DNA of 64,000 nucleotides from AG1 sp035559775 (lineage in GTDB: Archaea; Thermoproteota; Thermoprotei_A; Sulfolobales; AG1). The notes beneath the pieces are model-generated. The model ran no database searches. It had not been told where the DNA came from and worked only from the letters and a program-made list of their open reading frames with translations. Below are positions 50,911 through 60,240 of the stretch, piece by piece. A program made the translations under genes and the position numbers. The stretch spans positions 5,071 through 69,070 of the forward strand of contig DATMAU010000023.1 of NCBI GenBank assembly GCA_035559775.1, given 5' to 3'. Each line of letters starts with the position of its first letter. The first letter of the stretch is position 1.

Positions 50911-51429
50911 TTATAATATCTTCCTCTCTCTTAGAAGAGCTATGAAGCTCCTCATCCACTCAGGCTCGTCAGGCGGGTATCTAGCAGAAACCAGATTGCC
51001 ATCAACCACTGCAGGGCTATCGATCCATATTCCCCCAGCTGCTATTACATCATCCTTCACACCCCACCAGCTAGTAAGCCTTCTACCCCTCACTACACCT
51101 GCACTTATAAGAACCTGGGGTCCGTGGCATATAGTTGCAACTGGCTTATCTTCCTTAAAGAATCTTCTAACTATCTCGAGGGCTTCCGCTTCAAGCCTAA
51201 CCCTCTCCGGAGCTCTGCCACCAGGTATTACGAGTATATCGAAGTCCTGTTTAACAGCTTCCTTGAAGGACATGTTTGCCCTTACTTTATAGCCAGCTTT
51301 ACCCGCTATCTCCCCTTGTTGGGGTGCCGCTATTATAACATCGATCCCGAGCTCTTGTAGCCTGTAGTAAGGGTATAGGAGCTCTATGTCTTCAAAACCG
51401 TCTGCCGATATTATTAAGGCTCTTACCAA
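50911..51429 (-). CDS. DJ-1/PfpI family protein
   Basis: The 172-residue protein has the DJ-1/PfpI marks: a Glu in DGFEDIELLYPYYRL, VIPGGRAPE, and the nucleophile Cys in VATICHGPQVLISAG with the following His. YPPDEPEWMRSFIALL at the end is common to archaeal PfpI. Members are described as proteases or glyoxal-adduct (deglycase) enzymes, so the activity is uncertain. The gene stands alone, and family B copy B2 begins 62 bases upstream. Confidence 0.93.
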   Translation of the reverse strand: MVRALIISADGFEDIELLYPYYRLQELGIDVIIAAPQQGEIAGKAGYKVRANMSFKEAVKQDFDILVIPGGRAPERVRLEAEALEIVRRFFKEDKPVATICHGPQVLISAGVVRGRRLTSWWGVKDDVIAAGGIWIDSPAVVDGNLVSARYPPDEPEWMRSFIALLRERKIL

Positions 51430-51490
51430 ACCATCACCACTGACTATCTGTTTAAAAGGGGTATAAGTCTTATCGATCTCTCTATATACA

Positions 51491-51665
51491 GGGGTCGGGT
51501 TTCATAGCGGTCGATATTTTTGGTATCAACCGCTCTTCCCTTGGCTTCATGGGCCTCAGGGCTCCCTTCATTGGATCCCATATCATTGGCCTCCACCCAT
51601 TCAGGGTGACCCCGGCCCCATAGTTTGTCTCCGACTCATCGCTGTGGAGAGAGACCCCCACATCC
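51491..51665 (-). repeat. Family B repeat, copy B2
   Basis: Read on the minus strand, the copy has GTGGGGGTCT, CCACAG paired with CTATGG, GTCACCCTGAATGGGTGGAG, GGAAGAGCGG, and the right end ATGAAACCCGACCCC. One frame reads GVTLNGWRPMIWDPM and PMKPREERL, as in B1, without a transposase. The bases after the end are TGTATATAGAGAGATCG. Confidence 0.65.
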
Positions 51666-51877
51666 TGGATCTATTGCAAAATACACAGAGCTTATACAGT
51701 GTTCCCATAGAATTACGATCAAATATCAGCCCCTATAAACCCTCATGAAACAAGAAACTGTTGGCTACTGCTATCTCTATTATCCCGAGTCACTTGACTT
51801 TTTATATTTGTAGGAGTTATTTAGAGTCCTTGATTAATATGGTTTTGGCTATTATTTAGTCTCCGCATCGACTCTCA

Positions 51878-52014
51878 ATGGCGATGAGCGTGTTGTTCCA
51901 AACCATCGAGAAAGCGATCTTAAAGTAGATAAGGCCGTATGCCTTTGGGCTAAAAGCGGACCACGAGCCCATGGGGATCAAAAGGCCCCTGTGGTGGACG
52001 TCCAGGGACAAAGG
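51878..52014 (+). repeat. Family A tail remnant, copy A3
   Basis: This decayed stretch aligns with the tnpB 3' end of A1 and A2 from GATGAGCGTGTTGTTCCAAAC to the right end CCAGGGACAAAGG, with a gap of about 50 bases. CCATGGGG (51969-51976) pairs with CCCTGTGG (51987-51994), keeping the family stem. It ends 59 bases before the PCNA ATG. Confidence 0.6.
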
Positions 52015-52072
52015 CTATATGCTGTGGCTTGTTATTTATTGGTATGCTTATCTACTATCTATTGGTGGGCTT

Positions 52073-52831
52073 ATGAGCTTCAATATAAGGTTTCTCGATG
52101 CCAGGGTGTGGCGTTATTCCTTATCAGCTGTCGCAGATCTCGTGGATGTCGGGTCTTTCAGGGTCTCTGAAGATGGGTTTAGGATAAGGGCTATGGATCC
52201 AAGCCATGTTGCGTTAATAGAGTTCTCGATCCCTAGGGAGGGTTTCGAGATCTTTGAGGTTGAGGGCGAGGCGAACGTGCCGATCAGCATTGAGGCTGTA
52301 TCAAAGATTCTTAAGAGGGCTAGTAAGAGGGATGAGCTGATCATAGGGTATGATGGTAAGGGTGCGTGGGTCTCGCTAGCTACTCCCCATGGTTTTGAGC
52401 GAAGATTCTCCGTACCAGTCCTGCACGGCTCGGCCGTAGAGGAGGTTCCAGAGCTTAAAATAGATTTCCCTGTCGATGTAAGTATGCATCCTCAGGTTTT
52501 TTACTCATCATATAAGATCATCTCAGAGATCGGTGAGGTGCTTACCCTGCAATCAACCCCTGAGGGGGTTAAGATCACGGGATCCTCTGAGCTGGCCGAA
52601 GCAGAGATCCTGCTGACAAAGGATACGGGAGGCCTTATAGAGCATAGCCACAGCAGTGATAATATGGAGAGAGCTTCCTATACAATCGATTATTTCGACA
52701 AGGTTGCCAAGGCAAGCTCTATTGCTGAGGAAGCATTAATAGCATTTGGCAGTGATAAGCCCTGCAAGGTTACCCTCTCAATGCCACGGGGAGCTAGGCT
52801 TGTCCTCTACGTCGCGCCGAGATCAGAGTAA
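52073..52831 (+). CDS. pcn: PCNA sliding clamp (paralogue 2)
   Basis: The 252-residue protein begins MSFNIRFLDARVWRYSLSAV, and has GFRIRAMDPSHVALIEFSIPREGF, the PCNA first-domain core, and RASYTIDYFDKVAKASSIAEEALIAFGSDKPCKVTLSM at the second domain. I start it at the ATG at 52073, which has a GGTGGG ribosome site four bases before it. A longer frame opens at 51971, but its first codons come from transposon remnant A3 and are not part of the clamp. PriS follows 16 bases later, a pairing I recall from other crenarchaea. Confidence 0.95.
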   Translation: MSFNIRFLDARVWRYSLSAVADLVDVGSFRVSEDGFRIRAMDPSHVALIEFSIPREGFEIFEVEGEANVPISIEAVSKILKRASKRDELIIGYDGKGAWVSLATPHGFERRFSVPVLHGSAVEEVPELKIDFPVDVSMHPQVFYSSYKIISEIGEVLTLQSTPEGVKITGSSELAEAEILLTKDTGGLIEHSHSSDNMERASYTIDYFDKVAKASSIAEEALIAFGSDKPCKVTLSMPRGARLVLYVAPRSE

Positions 52832-52847
52832 TAGTGATAAGATTTTA

Positions 52848-53987
52848 ATGGATCTCCTCTCAAGATACTATTCAAAAGCGGATCTAAAGCTCCCAAGCGA
52901 TATGGAGTTCAGGGAGTTCGCTGTACAGCCTTTCAGCTCTGCTAGCTATGTTAGGCATCTATCCTTCAGATCTCCGGAAGAGCTTAGACAATACCTAGTC
53001 CGGAGACCGCCTCTCCACCTCTACTACTCATCAGCAGTATACCTCCAACCCTCAGCACCGTCAATGGATGAGAAGGGCTGGAGAGGCTCAGATCTATTGT
53101 TCGATATAGATGCAGACCATATACCAGGCTGCTCTGTTCAGAAGCTCTACTACTGCCCTGGGGATAGCGAGCTGACAAGGGAGCATCCTGGGGCTAGGTG
53201 CTCCTCAAGTGGAGAGGTGTCCGAGGTAGAGATAATAGATCCACAGTGTATAGGGCTAGCTATAAGACAGACGGTAATGTTGTCAGAAGCCCTTGTTGAG
53301 GAGCTAGGGATCTCGAGATCCTCGATGGAGATCGCATTCTCCGGGAATAGGGGCTTCCATATCCACTGCTATGTTAAAGATGACCTGAGATCCCTTGGTA
53401 GGGAGGAAAGGAGAATCCTGGTCGAATATATAAAGGGAACCGGCTTTTCGCCAGAAGCTTTCTATAAGGTCAAGGGTAGTAGGGCTAGAAAACCAATGAT
53501 AATGCCGCCCAGAGCCGTAGACGGAGGAATACCATCGAGAATAGCGAGAACATATTTGAAAGAGGAGAGGGTTGTTGATAAAGATGTAAAAGAATATCTA
53601 ACGGGCTCTCTACAGTCAATTAACAAGAAGATCTTTGAGATGCTTAGTGACATATGGAGAAAGGATCTCTATGAAATCTATATAGATGAAAAGGTCACAA
53701 TGGACGTATCCAGGCTCGTTAGGATACCGAACTCCCTCAACGGCAAGACAGGGCTTAAAGCATACCCTGTAGATGCCACGAAGATAGAGTCTTTCGAACT
53801 AGGGCCCTGGCTCTCACCATTCGAGGATATGAAGATGAAGATCAGGACAAGAGCAAGAATACCTAAGATAAACTTCTACGGCATAGAGTTCGAGGCAAAC
53901 ATAGAGGCATATTATGCAGTACAAGCGCCTCTAGCAATATTCCTCGCACTCAAAGGCATAGCAGATATAATAAGTATAATTAACTAA
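52848..53987 (+). CDS. priS: DNA primase small (catalytic) subunit PriS
   Basis: The 379-residue protein has the catalytic DxD in LLFDIDADHIPG, a zinc knuckle with CSVQKLYYC, CSSSG and DPQC, and AFSGNRGFHIHCYV, all standard for archaeal/eukaryal PriS. It makes RNA/DNA primers with PriL, which is not seen. I start at the ATG at 52848 (MDLLSRYYSKADLKL), where the family begins; an upstream frame from 52746 lies inside the PCNA gene. The gene ends in a typical LALKGIADIISI helix. Confidence 0.95.
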   Translation: MDLLSRYYSKADLKLPSDMEFREFAVQPFSSASYVRHLSFRSPEELRQYLVRRPPLHLYYSSAVYLQPSAPSMDEKGWRGSDLLFDIDADHIPGCSVQKLYYCPGDSELTREHPGARCSSSGEVSEVEIIDPQCIGLAIRQTVMLSEALVEELGISRSSMEIAFSGNRGFHIHCYVKDDLRSLGREERRILVEYIKGTGFSPEAFYKVKGSRARKPMIMPPRAVDGGIPSRIARTYLKEERVVDKDVKEYLTGSLQSINKKIFEMLSDIWRKDLYEIYIDEKVTMDVSRLVRIPNSLNGKTGLKAYPVDATKIESFELGPWLSPFEDMKMKIRTRARIPKINFYGIEFEANIEAYYAVQAPLAIFLALKGIADIISIIN

Positions 53988-54295
53988 CAAGCTCCTTTCT
54001 CTGGATTTTGGGTTCTTTCGCTATTCAGAGATCCTCATTTAGCACAGTGATAGAGATCCTGGGAATTATGAGTGATCACTAATCTAACGAGACCTCTATC
54101 TAGTTAGTTCCTATAGATCTTGCTGCTTAGATGAAACGCCGTTGACAAGCCAAACTCTGTAATAAACAAGCTATATTTGTCACCACCAGAGGTAGCTGAA
54201 AGTGATAGTGATCATGAGGGCCTAACTTGTTTGCAAAACATATATCGAATAACCCTGAGGGAACGGTGTTTTCTACCGAAGATCTGTAGGTTTAG
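53988..54295. other. 308-base spacer without a recognised feature
   Basis: Between PriS and the tRNA-Ala I see no frame or RNA motif. A TTTGCAAAACATATATC patch lies near 54230. Confidence 0.4.
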
Positions 54296-54369
<74 letters not shown>

Positions 54370-54941
54370 TATCTAGATAGATATCCAACGGGATTATAAT
54401 TATTAATCATTATCTACTCTCGGATTTCTGCTTATCTAGCAGTTTTAGCCCAGCTTACGGAAGTTTAGAAGTCCCTAGGCCAGCTTCGATCAACCCAAAG
54501 AAGTAAGCTTCCTATTATTTGTCTGATCCCTAGATCTTTAAATATCTCTTCTAATCTAAAATTTGACAAGACTTAGCACCAATAGACATGGGTTAACACC
54601 TTCTTAGCGCGTTAAAGCAGCCCAGTATGTTAAATTTTTATCTTAAATAGGGATACATCTGTTGATCTTTTTCATAGTCTCCCTTATTATTAGTTATGAA
54701 AAATCCATGAATTAAATGTTTAAAGAAAATCAGCCCAAGCTTTACCGATTAGTATGTGTTTAAATGCGATCGTAGTGAGTTAGATTCGCTGGAAAAGGAG
54801 GCTGGTGAAGTTGCTGGGATCTAGTGCCTTTGTAATATCATAGATCAAAGCTTTAAGTCGTTTTAACATAAAAATGTAAATAGTTGCTGTCTTTCCTAAT
54901 GATCTCACTATGAGCTTATTAACCCTTTTAATAAAAATAAC
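54370..54941. other. 572-base AT-rich spacer without a convincing gene
   Basis: The stretch between tRNA-Ala and the BMP operon is rich in A and T. It holds the TATA-like signal of the tRNA near its left end and TTTTAATAAAAATAA just before the 54942 start. Stops are dense in all frames. Confidence 0.45.
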
Positions 54942-56411
54942 ATGGTGTTGGTGGTGGGCAGCCCGGGCCGCTCAAGGGCTGTAATAGCTATACTAGTAGT
55001 ATCTCTAGTAGCCGTAGCAGCTGTGGCTGGCTTCTTCGCCGGACGTCTGTCTACAGAGCAGTCCCGCACCCCTGCTACCACGGTTCCGGCTACAACAACC
55101 CTAACTGTTACAGCATCTCCAAGATGGACTCCGCCTGAGAAGATCAGGGCGGCCTTCATATATGTGGGACCGATAGGTGATTATGGCTGGACATACGCCC
55201 ATGACTTGGGCAGGAGGGTTGTTGCTGAGCTATTTAAAGACTGGCTTGAGACGACATATGTTGAGTCTGTCCCTGAGGCCAAGGCCTTGGAGGAGATAGA
55301 TAGGCTTGTCAAGCTTGGGTATAATGTGATATTCACAACATCGTTCGAGTTCATGGACGCTACAATCGAGGCCAGCAAGAGATACCCGGAGGTCTTATTC
55401 TTCCATGCTAGCGGGTATAAGAGGAGCAACAACGTAGGTACTTATTTTGCCGATTTCTACCAGATCTATTATCTCAACGGCCTCATGGCTGGGGCTTTGA
55501 CCAAGACTGGGAAGATAGGCTATATAGCAGCATTCACCATACCAGAAGTTGTTAGGCATATTAACGCATTCGCTATAGGCGCTAGAGAGATCGGTGAGCA
55601 GTTGGGCAAGAATATAGAAGTCTATGTAGTAGAGCTAGGATCCTGGGTTGCTCCGGAGAAGGCAAAGGCGTCTGCAGAATATCTGGTGAAAAACTATAAC
55701 GTAGACGTCATAGCATTCACCGAAGATACTACAGCCGTAGTAGAGTTCGCTCAGACGTATTATAAATCCACTGGCAAGCAGTTATACGTGTTCAGCCATT
55801 ACAGCCCTATGTATATATATGGACCAGATGTGGTAGTTTCAGGTCAGCTTGTCAGATGGGAGGTGATCTACGCGGACTTATTAATCAAGATCAGGTCTGG
55901 GGTTCTAACACCATACAACCTAGCCAACGTTGACTACTGGTATCTGCTCAATACTGGAGCGGTAGAGCTTGGTGCCCACATATACGAGAACGGAACCGTT
56001 ATGAAGATAAACCCGAGGTTCGTGCCCGAGTTAAAAGGAATCAAAGTCAAGGACAAGCTAACAGGCGAGGATGTGAGCGCATATGAACTGGTGCTGAGGA
56101 GATACGAGCAGATGAGAAGCGCCCCGCTACTTCAGCCTCTACAGTTCAGCTCCCTAGGGCATAGGTATGAGCATGTGGATACCATCTATATAGGGGGTGC
56201 CGAGAAATCCTATAAAATAGCGCCTCTATTCGAACCATTCACAGGCCCGTTGAAAGGATATTGCCTTGTGGGTGGCGATACAGCATCTTCAAAGTTCTGC
56301 AAAGGCAAATCTAAGGGGTCTGTTGTCTCCATAGCCGCCGGTGAGAGACTGACACACGACGATCTATGGAGCATGGACTGGTTCGTCGAATGGGTTAGAT
56401 ACTTAGGGTGA
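54942..56411 (+). CDS. BMP-family ABC transporter substrate-binding protein
   Basis: The 489-residue protein has an N-terminal hydrophobic anchor (residues 12-32, AVIAILVVSLVAVAAVAGFF) and a Thr-rich linker, then the BMP/Med domain with AAFIYVGPIGDYGWTYAHDLGR, VESVPEAKALEEIDRLVKLGYNVIFTTSFEFMDATIEASKRYPEVLFFHASG and the family VDYWYLLNTGAVEL later. In bacteria, this family binds nucleosides or purines. The C-terminal 100 residues are an extension. An AT-rich TTTTAATAAAAATAA box lies just before the ATG; a GTG at 54954 is an alternative. It is the first gene of a four-gene importer operon. Confidence 0.93.
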   Translation: MVLVVGSPGRSRAVIAILVVSLVAVAAVAGFFAGRLSTEQSRTPATTVPATTTLTVTASPRWTPPEKIRAAFIYVGPIGDYGWTYAHDLGRRVVAELFKDWLETTYVESVPEAKALEEIDRLVKLGYNVIFTTSFEFMDATIEASKRYPEVLFFHASGYKRSNNVGTYFADFYQIYYLNGLMAGALTKTGKIGYIAAFTIPEVVRHINAFAIGAREIGEQLGKNIEVYVVELGSWVAPEKAKASAEYLVKNYNVDVIAFTEDTTAVVEFAQTYYKSTGKQLYVFSHYSPMYIYGPDVVVSGQLVRWEVIYADLLIKIRSGVLTPYNLANVDYWYLLNTGAVELGAHIYENGTVMKINPRFVPELKGIKVKDKLTGEDVSAYELVLRRYEQMRSAPLLQPLQFSSLGHRYEHVDTIYIGGAEKSYKIAPLFEPFTGPLKGYCLVGGDTASSKFCKGKSKGSVVSIAAGERLTHDDLWSMDWFVEWVRYLG

Positions 56412-56457
56412 GCGCCTTTTGTCAGAGCTAATAGCTAGCGGCTAGCCTACACTCTAG

Positions 56458-57975
56458 GTGTTCTTAATGCCGGAGCCTTTTTTAAGTATCAAAAATGTGT
56501 GTAAAAGATTCCCAGGAATCTTGGCACTAGATTCGGTCGACCTAGAAATAATGCCAGGCGAGATCCACGCCTTACTGGGGGAGAACGGCTCTGGTAAGTC
56601 CACACTAGCTAAAATCATAGCTGGGATCTATGTGCCAGATTCTGGCGAAATATTCGTAGAGGGGGTTAAGAGAAATATAGCCTCGCCCGAGATAGCTATG
56701 GGGCTAGGCATATATTATGTGTCTCAATCACCTCTTTTAGTTGACGACATGACCGTCGCCGAGAACGTGGCACTAGCCCTTAAAGATCTAGGGCCTCTAT
56801 CTAGGGTTAGGAAGATAGAGGAGCTGGTTAGGAGGTGGAGCAGCTCTGTAGGCATTCACCTGGATCCTAAGAGTGAGGTATCTAGGCTAAGCTATACACA
56901 GAAACAGCTGCTAGAGATATTCAAGGCTATAGTGTCCAACGCAAGGCTATTGATTCTCGATGAGGTGACAACACTATTACCCAGGTCTGAGAAAGAAATC
57001 ATATATTCATATATTAAAAGATTAAAAAGCGAAGGAAGATCCGTGGTGCTGATAACCCATAGAATAGTTGAAGCAGTAGAAATAGCTGATAGGCTTACAG
57101 TGCTCAAAGGAGGTAGGAAGATAGCTACACTTGACAACATGGGCGTGAAACCAAGTGCAGATGAAATTAGGAAAATGATGTTTGGCGAGAACTCTGTGGA
57201 GGTGAAACCCGCACTAAGCATGGATAGAGATAAGGAGCTGAGCGAGGTGGTGCTAGAGCTATCTGGGGCTGTAATTCCTAGCGATCATAGAGGCCAGGTG
57301 GTTGAGATCGATAAGCTTAGAGTCTATAGAGGTGAGATTATAGGTGTGGCTGGTATAGCTGGTAATGGTCAAAAAGAGCTCGTCGAAGCGTTAGCAGGGC
57401 TTAGAAGGATCTCTAGGGGCAGGTATAAGCTGCTGGGGATAGATGTGACCAACAAGGGTACTAAAAGAGTGAGATCCTTAGGCGTGGGTATTGTGACCGA
57501 AATGCCTCTATATTATTCCATGGGCGGAGAGGCCAGCATCGAGGAAAACATGGCTCTGGGCAGGAGGTTTTCTTATCACAAGATAAGCTGGGACTCCCTC
57601 AGAAAGGAGGTGGTAGCAATAATAAAGGGCTTTAGAATAGCAACATCGTCTCCCAGAACCCCGGTAAACTTACTGTCTGGAGGCAATTTGATGAAAGTCC
57701 ATCTAGCTAAAGAGCTATCAATAACCAGGAACCTATTAATAGCCTATAACCCGACCAGAGCTTTGGATGAAGCTACTGCGAGGTTTGTCAGAGGCATTAT
57801 AAGAAACCTGGCCCACAATTCCGGCGTGGCAGTATTGCTGGTCAGCGAGGATCTAGATGAGGTGCTTGAACTAAGCGACAAGATTGTAGTGCTAAATGCG
57901 GGTAGAGTGGTGGGAGAATTCACTCGAGATATCGCTGAAAGATCTAAGATAGAGGAATTAATGGTGATGCACTGA
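56458..57975 (+). CDS. Sugar/nucleoside ABC transporter ATPase, two-domain (RbsA-like)
   Basis: The 505-residue protein has two ABC domains. Domain 1 has Walker A GENGSGKST, signature RLSYTQKQLLEI (LSGGQ replaced by LSYTQ) and Walker B LLILDEVTTLL. Domain 2 has a degenerate Walker A GIAGNGQKE, signature LLSGGNLMKVHLAKEL and Walker B LLIAYNPTRALD. This uneven pair is usual in the RbsA/YufO/NupB type that goes with BMP proteins. It follows the binding protein by 46 bases and shares the junction ATGA with the next permease. Confidence 0.92.
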   Translation: MFLMPEPFLSIKNVCKRFPGILALDSVDLEIMPGEIHALLGENGSGKSTLAKIIAGIYVPDSGEIFVEGVKRNIASPEIAMGLGIYYVSQSPLLVDDMTVAENVALALKDLGPLSRVRKIEELVRRWSSSVGIHLDPKSEVSRLSYTQKQLLEIFKAIVSNARLLILDEVTTLLPRSEKEIIYSYIKRLKSEGRSVVLITHRIVEAVEIADRLTVLKGGRKIATLDNMGVKPSADEIRKMMFGENSVEVKPALSMDRDKELSEVVLELSGAVIPSDHRGQVVEIDKLRVYRGEIIGVAGIAGNGQKELVEALAGLRRISRGRYKLLGIDVTNKGTKRVRSLGVGIVTEMPLYYSMGGEASIEENMALGRRFSYHKISWDSLRKEVVAIIKGFRIATSSPRTPVNLLSGGNLMKVHLAKELSITRNLLIAYNPTRALDEATARFVRGIIRNLAHNSGVAVLLVSEDLDEVLELSDKIVVLNAGRVVGEFTRDIAERSKIEELMVMH

Positions 57976-59099
57976 TGAAGATAAACCTTGTTATAATTAA
58001 AAGGGAGAAAAAGAACATCTTGATAATGCCTACTATAGCAATTATCTCTCTCCTGGTTGGTGTGGCTATAGCGTATGTCACGCTCTATTTCCTAACAGGG
58101 CTGGGACTATACTCCTTCGCTTCAGCATTCTATGACACGATCAGGCTAACACCAGTACTCCTAGATAGGTATTTAGTGCTCGTACTACTTGGCTGCGCCT
58201 TAGCCGTGGCTTTCAAAGCTAAAGTATGGAACATCGGGGCTGAGGGACAATACGTGATGGGCATGGCTGGGGCGACCTATGTGGTTCTTTTCTCACCTCT
58301 CGTAACTTACGAGCCAGGGATTCCCACTCTGATGGCTGATCCGAACCTAAGCAGGACACTGGCATTAGTGTTTGGAGCCTTGTTAGGCCTCATGTGGGCC
58401 TTGATCCCGGGTGTTTTGAAGGCTTACCTCAACGTCCACGAAGTCCCGATAACACTGCTGTTAAACTACATAGCTTACTTCATCATCGACTACCTGGTCA
58501 GAGGCCCGTGGAGGGGACAAGCTACATGGGGATACTTGAGAACAGATGAGATACCTGGAGGAGCAAGGCTAACGACCATGCCCGGCTCTGAGGCTCTTAG
58601 ATACGAGCTAGTGGTCTCCGTAATACTAATAGTAGTAATAACCATCTATCTCATGAGGTTTACCCCCCTGGGGCTGTGGATAAAGTTTCTAGGCATAAAC
58701 CCCACGGCCCTCAGGTTCTCAGGCATAGATGATAAAAAAGTGATCCTAGCCTCTATAGCGATTAGCGGGGCCATAGCCGGGCTTACAGGAGCTCTGAGGC
58801 TTCTGGGCTACACCTTCAGACTACCATATGCTATCGAGGAGGGAAAGACTGGGTACTTCGGTTACACAGCAATACTTGTCGCATGGCTAGCTAATAACGA
58901 GCCCATCTATGTAGTGCTTACAGCCTACGTGGTGGCTGTGCTCCAGGCCTTTGGAAGCGTTTTGCAGATTAAGGGGCTAGTCCCACCTGGTGTGTCAGCC
59001 GAAGCCCTCTCTCTTCTCTTCGTTGGAACTACGTTGGCTGCATATGTTATCCTCAGGATCATGGGTGAATATAGCATTAAGATCAAAGTGGTGAGGTAA
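57975..59099 (+). CDS. BMP-type ABC transporter permease 1
   Basis: The 374-residue protein has about ten hydrophobic segments in the YufP/NupP arrangement. KVWNIGAEGQYVMGMAGATYVVL matches the conserved NIGAEGQ motif of this permease family, and NYIAYFIIDYLVRGPWR and GFGYTAILVAWLANNEP-like text (GYFGYTAILVAWLANNEP) follow. Start ATG overlaps the ATPase stop by one base. It forms the pore with the next gene. Confidence 0.92.
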   Translation: MKINLVIIKREKKNILIMPTIAIISLLVGVAIAYVTLYFLTGLGLYSFASAFYDTIRLTPVLLDRYLVLVLLGCALAVAFKAKVWNIGAEGQYVMGMAGATYVVLFSPLVTYEPGIPTLMADPNLSRTLALVFGALLGLMWALIPGVLKAYLNVHEVPITLLLNYIAYFIIDYLVRGPWRGQATWGYLRTDEIPGGARLTTMPGSEALRYELVVSVILIVVITIYLMRFTPLGLWIKFLGINPTALRFSGIDDKKVILASIAISGAIAGLTGALRLLGYTFRLPYAIEEGKTGYFGYTAILVAWLANNEPIYVVLTAYVVAVLQAFGSVLQIKGLVPPGVSAEALSLLFVGTTLAAYVILRIMGEYSIKIKVVR

Positions 59100-60026
59100 A
59101 TGGATCCCCTAGTCCTGATCGTTAGCCTGAGCATTCCTTACATAGTTTATACATCAGTAGCGCTAGGCAATGCTCTAGTTGAGAGATCAGGAGTGCTAAA
59201 CTTATCAATAGACGGACTCTTCGTCTTAGGTGTGGCTATAGCTTACACGTTAAACGTGGTTTTAAGTCTATGGCTAGGTAGTGGAGCGATTTTCATAGCG
59301 ATCGTTGCTACTGCAATGATCGTGAGTCTAGTAGGGATCATGAGAACATATTTAGTCTCAGCATTACCTATACCCCAAGGAGCTCTAGGCTTATCTATCA
59401 TGTTCCTCTGCTACGGCCTAGCCGCTTTGATAGGCAACCTGGGTTTATCAATGTTCTCCTCAGCCGCGCCCGAGCAACGCCTCAGAATCGGATATATAAC
59501 AGCTACACCAAACGCTTCTATAGCTTTCTATACGATAGCAATAACCATAGCTGTAGCTGTTAACCTCTTAATAAATAGGACAAAGCTGGGCGTGATGATC
59601 AGGGCCTCCGGCGATGACCCCAGGGTTGTTAGCTATATGGGGGCAAACCTAGTCAAGGTTAGGCTGGTATCTAGCGCGATAGGGGACTTTCTAGTAGGGC
59701 TAGGTAGTGCAATATACACCCTGTGCTGGGTTACTGGGTGGAAGCAGGACTATGGACTGAATCATGGGTGGCTGGCCTATGCTATCTCTGTAGCTGGCGG
59801 TAGAAGCCCGATCCTAGTTGCGATCCTTTCCATACCGTTCTCTTCTCTCTACTATGCGTTCTCACACCTCCAAGCCCTAGGAGTGCCTGTTGATATAGCT
59901 AAGCTTATGCCCTATGCAGCAGCTATCGCAGCTACTGTGACTTATTCTATCACCCCTATCGGGAGAAAATGGAGAGATCCCAAGTACCTGGGCAGAGAGT
60001 TTTATAGAGAAGAGAGAGCTATGTAG
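59100..60026 (+). CDS. BMP-type ABC transporter permease 2
   Basis: The 308-residue protein has about eight hydrophobic segments, with VERSGVLNLSIDGLFVLGVAIAY, the NLSIDG motif of YufQ/NupQ-type permeases, then LPIPQGALGLSIMFLCYGLAALIG and LGVMIRASGDDPRVVSYMG. The start follows directly after the preceding stop codon. It completes a set of four genes that would import a nucleoside, purine or related compound. A hairpin at 60118-60149 lies after it. Confidence 0.92.
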   Translation: MDPLVLIVSLSIPYIVYTSVALGNALVERSGVLNLSIDGLFVLGVAIAYTLNVVLSLWLGSGAIFIAIVATAMIVSLVGIMRTYLVSALPIPQGALGLSIMFLCYGLAALIGNLGLSMFSSAAPEQRLRIGYITATPNASIAFYTIAITIAVAVNLLINRTKLGVMIRASGDDPRVVSYMGANLVKVRLVSSAIGDFLVGLGSAIYTLCWVTGWKQDYGLNHGWLAYAISVAGGRSPILVAILSIPFSSLYYAFSHLQALGVPVDIAKLMPYAAAIAATVTYSITPIGRKWRDPKYLGREFYREERAM

Positions 60027-60117
60027 CCTGCTAAACTTTTAATCATAACAGTTAAGAATCATCTGTTTCTTCGGTTCTAATCATAATTAATCATATACTT
60101 CTTCTAGATCCTTTTAT

Positions 60118-60149
60118 CCACAGGCTAGGCGATCTTAAAGATCCTGTGG
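60118..60149 (+). terminator. Nested hairpin between the BMP operon and creatininase gene
   Basis: CCACAGG (60118-60124) pairs with CCTGTGG (60143-60149), and inside it GATCTT (60131-60136) with AAGATC (60138-60143), which share a base. It could end the importer mRNA or act in the leader of the creatininase gene. TTTTT at 60196 follows later. Confidence 0.4.
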
Positions 60150-60240
60150 TGAGTATCGAAATATGTAGTTTTAAAGCAAAAACAAACCAAGCCGGTTTTT
60201 AACACATTATCCTCCAAATATATTAACCATTGGTGATAGC

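Noticed and set aside
51690..51730. ACAGTGTTCCCATAGAATTACGATCAA as a third copy of repeat C.
   Set aside because: It requires several gaps to align and keeps only short blocks.
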